A stretch of DNA of 64,000 bases from Camellia lanceoleosa (Eukaryota; Streptophyta; Magnoliopsida; Ericales; Theaceae). Shown piece by piece: positions 56,111 through 64,000 of this stretch. The stretch is from positions 91,640,717-91,704,716 of the forward strand of contig CM045762.1 of the NCBI GenBank assembly GCA_025200525.1, read 5' to 3'. How positions within the stretch are numbered: position 1 is the first letter of the stretch; every line of letters starts with the position of its first letter. The notes under the pieces were generated by a model, which saw only the letters and a program-made list of their open reading frames with translations, did not search any database and had not been told where the DNA came from. Position numbers and translations under genes: made by a program.

Positions 56111-56260
56111 ATATCTTCATCTGGGAATAGGTATGTCACTGCTTCATCTCCTTCTACCGGATGATCTTCTAGGAATTCTTCCACAGCTCACCCTTTAACT
56201 GACTTGCGTGTAACGTATTTGAGATCAAATTCAGAGAGGAGAAGCAACCAACAAGCTAGT

Positions 56261-56560
56261 CTACCTAAGCATAGGTTTCTCGAAGAGATATTTAATGGGA
56301 TCTAATATTGAAACTAGGATTACAGAATGAGCTAACAAGTAGTGCCTCAACTTCCTGTTGGCACATACCAAGCCTAGGCAGGCTTTCTCCAGGGAAGTGT
56401 AGCGGTTCTCGTAGCCTAGCATCTTTTTGCTCAAGTAGTAGATGGCCTTCTCCATTTTGGCTTCAAATTCTTGAGCTAGCATGCACCCCATAGTCGAGTC
56501 TGTTATTGATAAATACAGAATCAAAGGCTTTCCCGGCTCTAATGGCGACAACACAAGCAT
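56261..56560 (-). pseudogene. RNase H domain of RT (Element 5)
   Basis: An open 99-codon frame: LILYLSITDSTMGCMLAQE, EKAIYYLSKKMLGYENRYTS, EKACLGLVCANRKLRHYLLA and LDPIKYLFEKPMLR. This is the standard Ty3/gypsy RNase H/RT-connection segment that follows the RT palm and thumb. It ends at a stop at 56261. Confidence 0.85.
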
Positions 56561-56699
56561 ATTCTTTAAATACTGCTTGATCTACTCAAAGGCATATTGA
56601 CAGCGATCGTCCCATTGGAACTTCTTTCCCTTCTTCAAGAGACCAAATAGTGGTTCGCAAGTCAAGGTTAATTTTGAAATAAACTGCCTTATGAATTGC

Positions 56700-57625
56700 A
56701 CTTTACCTAGAAAGCCGCGCACCTCCTTTTCAGTCCTCGGTGGTGGCATTTCTAAGATGGCCTTGATTTGGAAGGATCTACTTCAATTCTCCTCTGTGTG
56801 ATCAGGAAGCCCAGCATTTTCCTTATTGCTACGCTGAAGGTGCATTTTTGCATGTTTAACCTCAATCTGTATTCCCTGATCAGTTGAAAGAATTTCTCCA
56901 GTGCAGTGTAGTGGCCTTCCCGTTCTTTGGATTTGAAAATCATGTCATCCACATATACCTCCACCTCTTTGTGGATCATATCATGCAAAATGGTGGTCAC
57001 AACCCTCTGATAGGTAGCTCCAGCATTCTTCAACCCAAATGGCATAACTCGGTAGTAGTAAGTACCCTACGAAGTAGTGAATGTCGTCTTCTCTCTATCC
57101 TCGAGTGCCATCAAAATCTAGTTATACCCGGAAAACCCATCCATGAATGATAATAGCGTGTGGCTAGTGGTGAAGTCTACCCAACTCGTCTATGTGCGGT
57201 AACGAAAAGTCATCCTTTAGAATGGCCTTATTCAGATCCCTGAAGTCGACACAAACTCTGATCCTGCCATCCTTCTTTGGGACTAGAACAATATTGGCCA
57301 ACGACGTTGGATACTCAGATACAAGCAAGAACCGTGCCTCAATCTATTTGGTAACTTCTTCCTTGATCTTCAAAGCCCAATCTGGGCAGACCCTGCGCAA
57401 TTTCTGCTTAACTGGTTGGGCCTCAGGGTCAAGAGGGATCTGGTGCTGTACAATCTTTGAAATTTTTAATAAAGCAATTAAACGCTCCCACTCCTCCGAA
57501 GACAACGTGGACCTAATCTGCACCAAGCGAGGGTCTTCTTCAGTACCTACATTAATTGATATGATTTCATCTATACAGGGTTTAACATGCCTCTCCTCCT
57601 CACGATCAACCAAATGTTTCAAAAC
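56700..57625 (-). pseudogene. Reverse transcriptase (Element 5)
   Basis: Frame 57622-57344 carries the RT lead (CIDEIISINVGTEEDPRLVQ; PVKQKLRRVCPDWALKIKEE) and ends in TAG. The same sequence continues with VPKKDGRIRVCVDFRDLNKA (RT palm motif with the first catalytic Asp) to about 57200. Frame 57045-56752 starts MPFGLKNAGATYQRVV and contains YVDDM, the catalytic pair of Asp. It ends near TQRRIEVDPSK. At least one frameshift between 57200 and 57045 separates the parts. RT would copy element RNA to cDNA; this one is dead. Confidence 0.9.
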
Positions 57626-57659
57626 CCGAGGAATTTTTTCCTCTTCATTTAAGTCAAAA

Positions 57660-58005
57660 TATTAAAACTCAAGATCAATACAACAAACCAAAGGCATAGA
57701 AAAGTAGGCAAAGTTTACAACATTCTCATTCGAAAGGTCCGAATCCTCAGTTACAGTTGACTCCAAAGAAAAGCTAAAAGACGAGCTGAACAAGACTTTG
57801 GTATCCGGGTTACCACTCCTAGAAGTACCAAACTCAGAGGAACTCCAATCTGACTCCGACTCTACAAACTTAGTGGAATCAGATCCAGACTCATTATTCG
57901 ATCTAGAACTGCTGATGACGCCTTGCTCAAACTTCTAGACCAGACGTGGAGCCTCAGATGCATCCACGATGAGAATAGTAAAATCTATTGCCGGTGTACC
58001 CCCAA
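57660..58005. other. Linker between G-patch region and RT (Element 5)
   Basis: Stop-rich in all minus frames. In Ogre elements an intron lies between protease and RT; this linker could be its remnant, but I cannot identify donor and acceptor with confidence. Confidence 0.4.
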
Positions 58006-58764
58006 TCATTGAGATAGTAAAACTATCCCCGGCAGCGGACTCGGCAATGAAAGAGAACTTGCCAAGAGGCGGCCGATGCTTTTTCCCAACAGCTCTTCCT
58101 CTTCAATGTCCAGGCTTGCAGTCCTGCCCTGATCTGTGCTAGCGCTCAGGTCTGCTTGTTCATCCTCCTCTTCTAGTAACTGGTGTCCGAAGAAGATCTC
58201 GAACGCCAGATACCTTGTTTTTGTTTCTTTCTCAAACCAGGGCTTTGGGAATCCACAGAAGGGGAAGTCTTCCCCTTGGTGGACAAAACATCCCTTCAAG
58301 GTTCCCTGTATTGGTTTGTGGACTAACTCGTATTGCCTCCCAGTCCTTTTTGCTTTCAGCCTTTGTCGTAACTCCTCCCCCTTTCTTTGCCAATCTGCAG
58401 CAGTAGGTTTATATCCCAGCCCGCAAGCGTAGAGGTTGTGACTCATCTTTTTAGCAACAGTACCTCTCTTCCTGCCACTTCTGCCTAATCCTGATCCAGG
58501 AATATGTCCTTGTTTGTTCATTATGTAGATGGACTGAGCATTTAAGTAATTCTCATCGTCCTCCGCCATGATGGTTTGGACTAACCTGGCCTCTGCAAGA
58601 GAGAAACCAGAAAGGAACACCACTTCCTTCGCTTTTATGTTTTCCAATAATGGCGCAGTCGTTCCCTGAGGAGGATGGATCACAGAATTGTCGTACACAG
58701 TAGCAATCCCGTCTTTGAAGGGGTACTTTACCAACTGATGGACCATTGATGACAACGCCTTCAT
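58006..58764 (-). pseudogene. G-patch-like region between protease and RT (Element 5)
   Basis: Open frame of 252 codons, the longest in the window. Residues about 80-100 read IMNKQGHIPGSGLGRSGRKR, with GxGLG as in G-patch motifs; residues about 115-125 read CGLGYKPTAADWQRK, a standard Tat segment. The rest is acidic (EEEDEQADLSAS). G-patch proteins contact RNA or helicases; Ogre/Tat polyproteins commonly carry such a piece here. Its first residues (MKALSSMVHQ) repeat at the end of the protease frame because of a 153-bp duplication. Confidence 0.7.
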
Positions 58765-58920
58765 CTGATGTCGCTAGGGCCTTCCTAGTAGTAAATTGAA
58801 CGTGGGTGGTACATCCATTACATGGAATTCCTTGAACATTCTATCTCGTGTTCGGACATTCCTTGAACATTCCATCTCGTGTTTACCAACTAATGAACCG
58901 TTGATGACAACGCCTTCATC
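58728..58920. repeat. Local 153-bp duplication in pol (Element 5)
   Basis: GATGACAACGCCTTCATCT at 58749 and 58902, with TTTACCAACT before each (58729, 58882). TTCCTTGAACATTC also repeats at about 58829 and 58860. It breaks the protease C-terminus (the expected LLLGRP region). Confidence 0.85.
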
Positions 58921-59720
58921 TCATGTTTGGATGGGCCGATTAGGATATGGCTCTTGAACATTCCCATAACATCCCAGCTTGTATTGTCATAAACCCAGAC
59001 GGCCTGAGTAGTAGGTATAAAGTCAGCTAGCCTCAAACCAATGGCGTAGGCAGTCCTCACTAGACATACATTGATCGCCGATCCAATATCAACTAACACC
59101 ACCGGAATCCACTTTTTTTGACTTTCCAAGGTTACATATAAGGGTCGGTTGTAGTTGGCACCCTCAGGTGGTAACTCCTTATCTGTAAAAGATATCAATG
59201 ACGTAACGTCCCCAGATGTAACCAACAAAACCAATTGGTCAGTAGTGGTGTCGATAGGTAGCTTTGTCTAGTACATTGCCTCTAACAGTGCTTACCTATG
59301 CTCCCAAGAGGCTATTATTAGCCCCCAGATTAATATATCCACCTAAATCTTCTTGAGCTATTTCAACACCAAGTTTTCTTCAACATCCTTCTCTTTTAAT
59401 CTCTCAAACTCTTTGTTGAAAGACTCCGCCTGATCTAAGGCTGCGGGTTTGAAGTACCAACCACTCCGGGTCATGTGATTGATCTCATCAATATACCAGG
59501 TGTCATTTAGGGTGTCAGCTTTCCACCCTTTGTCAGTGTACGCATAACTTAGGTCGTTGTCTTCACACCACTCTCCTACAATCATAATCGGGCTAGTATC
59601 AGGCTCTATTTGGAGCATGTTAACATCACGCGCCCCATCATCATACCATTCTTCCTCTACCACAGTCTTGGTTTCTGCATCTCGATACTTTTGGCGCTTC
59701 TTTTTCCAGTCACTAGGCAT
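58780..59720 (-). pseudogene. Protease with mutated active site, and upstream linker (Element 5)
   Basis: Frame 59234-58890 holds the aspartic protease: NRPLYVTLESQKKWIPVVLV, then DIGSAINVC. The catalytic triplet should be D-T-G(S/A); here Thr is Ile (codon at 59085-59087), consistent with a C-to-T change. The upstream linker (59720-59358) has NDTWYIDEINHMTRSGWYFK and an E/K-rich tail, typical of the gag-protease junction in Tat elements. The protease would cut the polyprotein. Confidence 0.8.
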
Positions 59721-59733
59721 CCATTGAACCTTT

Positions 59734-60330
59734 TTAGTAGTTTGGACCCACCATTTTCTCGGGTTCTTCTTTATCTTTTCCTTTTTCCTGCTCTAGAGCT
59801 ATCTTCATCTGGATCTCTTCTATCCTTTTTGTTTGAAATTGTTCCAGTGCCCGTTCTTTCTCAGTCAGAGGTGCAACCTCAACCTTGCCACTAGCACCAA
59901 TTTTCTCTTCTTTCTTAGTCTCTCCCATCTATTCCTCCATACATGACTCCTCCTCACTCAACCGCACATTGCTTGTTTCCAACTGGCTTGGATTCCACCA
60001 TGCCAGTTATACACTGCTTGTATCCTTTTTTTCAAAGAAAGAGAGGTTGTCCAGATCCTCTTCCAACTCGGCCAGGTTTTCTTCTTGTTCGGCCAAATCA
60101 TTTAGGCCCTGTTTTGGCCAATCGTTCTGATTCTGCCATAATTGGTCCTCCCCAATAGTGTTAATGCAGAGGAAGTTCGACAATATGACTGCTAGCTTCA
60201 GCTGACCGACGGTCACGATGTATAAGCTAGGGTCATACTCCTCTGCTAGTGAGGTCCCTTTTTCTATGACTTGGGCATCAGGCAAGCCTTTCTCTGGTGT
60301 ACTTCCTTTCTTCTTCGTTTCTACTGCCAC
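59734..60330 (-). pseudogene. gag-protease linker (Element 5)
   Basis: Frames 60330-60007 and 59928-59734 are charged and E/K-rich (EENLAELEEDLDNLSFFEKK; EEIQMKIALEQEKGKDKEE) and predicted to form coiled coil. No catalytic motif. A frameshift lies near 60000. Confidence 0.6.
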
Positions 60331-60880
60331 AGGTTCGGGTTAGGTTTGTGATAATGAATCCAGCATGCACATGTCTGTGCCTTCTGGAATACTCACCTCT
60401 GACTTGGGTAGATGGGATGAGGTAATATATGTGTTGGGATTATAGGAGGGTAGTAGTGTATGGATATAGTTAATTTTTCTGGGTGGGGGGGACTTGGTTA
60501 TGTGTAGTAAGCAGGTGTGTAGTTACGTTTGGTTTAGAAGGTGGGGCGATGACTTTGTTGTCAATGAGATCTTGGATTTCATGACGTAGGCGGTAACACA
60601 GATCTGTAGAGTGACCATGTTGTTAGTGGAAGATGCAGTACCGGATAGGGTCATGTTTGGGTGGAAATGGGTCTGGAAGTAGATGAGGATCAAGAGGCTT
60701 GAGATGTCCCTTTTCCATTAATAGTTTGAGGGTGCAAACTGGGCTCATATGGAGTGGAGTAAAGATTCTTCGATTTTGAGGTGGGCTAGTATTTTGTGAA
60801 GGTTGTGAGGTTGTGGTAGCAGCAAAGGGATTAACCATCTTGGCCGTTGAAACAACAGTACTGACATCTGCGGGCACAGA
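60331..60880 (-). pseudogene. gag: gag zinc knuckle region with TAA (Element 5)
   Basis: Frame 60877-60623 ends YCIFH, TAA (60623-60625), and the same frame continues QHGHSTDLCYRLRHEIQDLI to about 60535. Apart from the stop, the C-x2-H-x4-H-x4-C pattern is complete. Upstream, RRIFTPLHMSPVCTLKLLME is the pre-knuckle segment shared by all five elements. Confidence 0.8.
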
Positions 60881-61817
60881 ATAGTGCTACTGTTAGCATT
60901 GGTACTCTGAGAAAATGGCCTTCTTGCAGGTTCACTTGTTCTATGAATGATACCTTTCTTGAATGCACTCTCAATCTGGACCCCCAACTCATGTAAGGAG
61001 CAAAGGTGGATAACGGTGCCACTATCATCCTCTGCAACATATATGGTTCAAGGTTACGACCACCGGTGAACTTGTTCTCTTCGTGAGTCGATTTGTCATT
61101 CGGGCTGCCTTGGCTCTCCACCGGGTGACAAACTTGATGAATGATTCTTTAGGGTTCTGGGTAGTAGCCTCCAGCTCGCTGACGGTCACCTCTATCTAAG
61201 TGTTATAAGAGTACTGATTGACAAACGCCTCAGACAACTCCTCTAAATTCTATTTTGTAGAGTCCTCCAACTTAGCGTACCAAATGGCCACTACATTAGA
61301 CAAGGTTCTCCCAAACAATGATAGTTTCTGAGCCCGACAGGCCTATTAGCCTTAGCACATCTGAAAACAAGTAGACGTGAACAATCGAATCCCCACTTCC
61401 ATCGAATCTGTCGATGTGAGACATCTTAAATTTCTCTGGTAATTTGACCAAAGCCTCAGTGTACCCGTCTTCAATATCCAGAATGGAGTTGAAGCCCTGG
61501 GATTTTTTCAATGCTTTCTCCAATCTAGCAATCTTGATCAAATTCGGATCAATTTCATTGATATTAAAAGGAAAAATTCCTGTTGGGGGTTGAACCAGAG
61601 GCCGGTAAACTAGATCCGAGGGAAACATTTCCTAAGGATCCGAGATTTGGGGAGTTTCTACTGATGGAGGTAGATCCGGGTTTGGCTGAGCTGTCAAGAT
61701 TGGATTCGCGATCGATGCAGATGCCCCAAATATATGTCGTAGATCAGCAATAACTTCGTCCTGTGCGGCCATCCTTTGAACGACAGTATCTATGGTTCTC
61801 TGGAAAGTCGCCATCAT
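60881..61817 (-). pseudogene. gag: gag N-terminus and capsid core (Element 5)
   Basis: From ATG 61817: MMATFQRTIDTVVQRMAAQ, TAG at about 61629, then FNINEIDPNLIKIARLEKA and KFKMSHIDRFDGSGDSIVHV. After a frameshift near 61320 the retrotransposon gag core is readable in another frame (AIWYAKLEDSTK, LEELSEAFVNQYSYN, PKESFIKFVTRWR; about 61310-61090). A third frame (61121-60831) gives RNLEPYMLQRMIVAPLSTFA. Three frames over 900 bp imply at least two indels. This core is absent from Elements 1-4. Confidence 0.8.
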
Positions 61818-62698
61818 GGCAGCAAATTCCTATGTGTTCTATGCCATTGCTGGTCTAGACAAGTTAGATACTGGTGAACTGCTTGAGTAAGAATGGTTAG
61901 GTGTTTACTGAATGTTTGGTACCGGTGTTGCTGACTGTCTTTTCTTTCTTCGTCGAGTAAACGGTAAAAGTGAGACTAACACTGGCTAGCCACCAACAAG
62001 GTCTTGAGCTTTGTAAAGCCTGCCAAAACGAGTCCACACAACTTGAGGAATATCGGGTCTTTCTGAAGGTATGATGGTAAACTATGTAGCAAAAGAAAAG
62101 AAAAACTATCAATCAAAATCGAATGGCATCTTGGCCTAATTCACAATAGATAAAACATAACTGAAGAACCACAATCCCCACCGAACTCTGTTCTCAAAAT
62201 CATACTGATATGAACCATCTTGTATAGTCTCACTGTAAAAGCACATACCAAGTAAAAGAACCAAAACACCCCTATGAGAAGGTAGGGTTACCCTGTCTTA
62301 GATTTTATTGACATGATCTAGGCTGTACTATTTCAAACAATGAGCTTCACAACATCCTGCAATTGGTGGCATCCTGTCCTAAGTTGGAATAGTCACTATA
62401 GTTTCACTATATGCAACTAAGTCAAATGGTCGAAAGGATACCTCAGCAAGATTACCTAATATACCTCTCACACCTAACACCGAGAATTGAAAGGAGGATC
62501 AAGCGGTACAGCGGTAATCTAGATCCAAGGGTTGTGTTTCCAATATGGCAAAGCCCATGACCGGTCAGCCTTTTGGGCAAGCCTCCGGCAAACTGTTCAG
62601 GAATAGCACATAGAAAACACAGTGACTTAAAGTAACCATGCAAATGCAATGCAATGCAAAGAACATATAAGATAAAGTTTCAAGTCAAGTTCTCTAAG
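61818..62698 (-). other. 5' leader of Element 5
   Basis: Non-coding. Sequence at 62520-62640 matches the leader ORF region of Elements 1 and 4, but the frame is broken. Confidence 0.65.
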
Positions 62699-62716
62699 TC
62701 CGCACGAGAGTCATCA
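62699..62716 (-). promoter_or_regulatory. Primer-binding site of Element 5 (mutated)
   Basis: Minus strand TGATGACTCTCGTGCGGA, then GTTTC spacing to the LTR at 62722. A diverged tRNA-Arg type site. Confidence 0.65.
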
Positions 62717-62721
62717 GAAAC

Positions 62722-64000
62722 TATAGCTTGACTTTTCTTGCTCCTTTTGGATACGACTAGCCCTACAATTCGGACTTCCGTGGTTCTGAATCTGATTTCA
62801 CAAATGCAATGTAAAATAGTGAAAACACAAAAAGAGTCAAAATTCGGCAATTCTTTTTGGAAAATCGATGTTTGAATCAAATGCCAAAAAAATGGACTGT
62901 TTTGCCAGATTTCAGAGATGCCACCTAAATATTTTTGGAAAATTTAGGAAACCCGTGACTCGTGCCAAAGGCCACTTATCTGTCATCACCAAAGTTTCTC
63001 GGCTCGAAAACTTATGTATGAGAGGGGAAGGTTATGAATTGAGCAGCCCACTTGCCCGATCAAAGATCGACCTCTACTAATCATGATGTGATTTTTATTT
63101 ACATTATATGCTCTTGTTCCGATTATTAAACTAACATTACTATGTGTTGCACACAAGTATAGACTAATTTGCAAAAGTTGGAACATTTTATTTCATGTTT
63201 GTTTTTGAAAATTGTTTTGAATGCATGTCACTTGAAAATGTGAGTTTGTACATTAATCAATTCGTCTTAATTTTAGCAATTTAGCCTTCATCCACAGGCC
63301 TTCAAACAATTATATCACCTAAGCGATTAGCCTCATGGTATTATGCTTGGTATGGCAACAATCACACTTATGCGATATGCTAAAGCGATAAGTGCTCAAC
63401 TAGTACACCAAGGCAACCCAAATAAAGAAAAATAATTAGAAAATATTCATGTTCCTAACTAATGCGATATGACTAATGCAACGCACACATTTATGCAATA
63501 CTTAGGTTCGGCTATAAGCATGGTATATGATCCAATTCAAGACGTGTGATAAATCACATTTTCAAGCAATGAATTTGAAATTGACATTGGTTAGTATGAT
63601 GAGTCAAACCCAAATGTACATGAAACGAGTGTATGCAAACATGGGAATGCTAAATAAACATGATACTCTATACTAACCGTTGTAAGCGGGTAAATAAAAG
63701 GGAGAAAGACGTGGGGTTAGAGGACATACAACTTATTACATGTTGGCCCTCACACAGGAGGGTCCAAATGAGTGTCCGAATGTCCGGCTTTAAAATAATT
63801 ATTACAAAACCAAACAAATTAATTTACTTTAACTAAACTAACTAACTAGCTAATTTATTACAACAAGAAGAATATAAAAATGAGTGTTGAACTAGCAATC
63901 TAAGTTAACTAACTGTATAATTATAACTAAACAAGTAATTACAACTACAATAATAATTAATTACAACAATCAATAATTAATTACAATACTAATTCAAACA
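62722..64000 (-). repeat. 5' LTR of Element 5 (first part; continues past the window)
   Basis: Starts TATAGCTTGAC next to the primer-binding site (TG mutated to TA). 62900-63080 and 63290-63800 match the corresponding ends of the LTRs of Elements 1 and 4 (CACCTAAATATTT, GCCTCATGGT, GTAAGCGGGTAAATAAAAGG). Its promoter end is outside. The last 200 bp are ATTA/TAAC-rich as in Element 1 at 11840-12020. Confidence 0.85.

Larger units (their letters stand above)
51677..64000 (-). mobile_element. Element 5: decayed autonomous-type Tat/Ogre element (partial)
   Basis: Minus-strand order: 5' LTR (from 62722, runs off the window), primer-binding site, gag, protease, G-patch region, RT, RNase H, second RNase H, integrase, paired repeats, antisense gene. 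Its 3' end is cut off by the insertion of the Element 2/3 tandem at 51676. It is the only copy with the full domain set and hence the best model for the partner that moved Elements 1-4. Confidence 0.9.

Noticed and set aside
1..64000. Host genes, tRNA or rRNA genes
   Set aside because: Every recognisable coding segment belongs to a retrotransposon domain or its extra ORFs; I saw no complete tRNA cloverleaf or rRNA signature.

Overview
This window is plant nuclear DNA, most likely from a eudicot, and consists entirely of nested LTR retrotransposons. I found no host gene, rRNA, tRNA or CRISPR array. The coding remnants belong to the Ty3/gypsy Tat/Ogre lineage. The evidence is LTRs of 2.4-4.3 kb, a primer-binding site resembling the end of tRNA-Arg, a gag knuckle of the CX2HX4HX4C type, a G-patch-like stretch between protease and RT, two RNase H domains, antisense ORFs between pol and the 3' LTR, and long tandem arrays in that same interval. 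All genes are broken, so this is decayed, probably heterochromatic DNA.

Layout. Element 1 (1-15092, minus strand) has 4.35-kb LTRs; its 3' LTR runs off the left edge. It has inserted into Element 2 (15093-22508, minus). Element 2 shares one LTR (19773-22508) with Element 3 (minus; internal part 22509-31922 plus 49003-49266; right LTR 49267-51676). That LTR has a primer-binding site on one side and a polypurine tract on the other, so Elements 2 and 3 form a tandem LTR-internal-LTR-internal-LTR array. Element 3 is interrupted by a solo LTR of another family (22644-25114, target duplication CGAAG) and by the complete Element 4 (31923-49002, plus strand, 4.2-kb LTRs, target duplication CCTCT). 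The tandem array itself sits in the 3' region of Element 5 (51677-64000, minus). Element 5 is the only copy with a full domain series: gag, protease, G-patch, RT, RNase H, second RNase H and integrase.

How the parts relate. Elements 1-4 carry the same internally deleted pol: the start of RT joined to the middle of the second RNase H, then the integrase C-terminus. They look like non-autonomous derivatives mobilised by an Element 5-like partner. LTR ends, polypurine tract and primer-binding site are shared. Their variable parts are the 3' regions, where each element has grown different tandem arrays (units of 35, 69, 110, 119, 46, 81, 40, 106, 104, 76 and 298 bp).

Most interesting points: a strong splice donor just downstream of the LTR promoter in Elements 1 and 4, with a matching acceptor before gag (a possible leader intron of more than 4 kb that would remove the primer-binding site); a spliced antisense gene resembling the DUF7745/plant-mobile-domain family in Element 5; a second antisense ORF with a predicted coiled coil in Elements 2 and 3; an identical TAA codon inside the gag knuckle of three elements; and short CpG-rich palindromes spaced at 20 or 21 bp inside two unrelated LTRs. 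Boundaries called from TG/CA ends and target duplications are exact to the base; limits of decayed domains and arrays are approximate.
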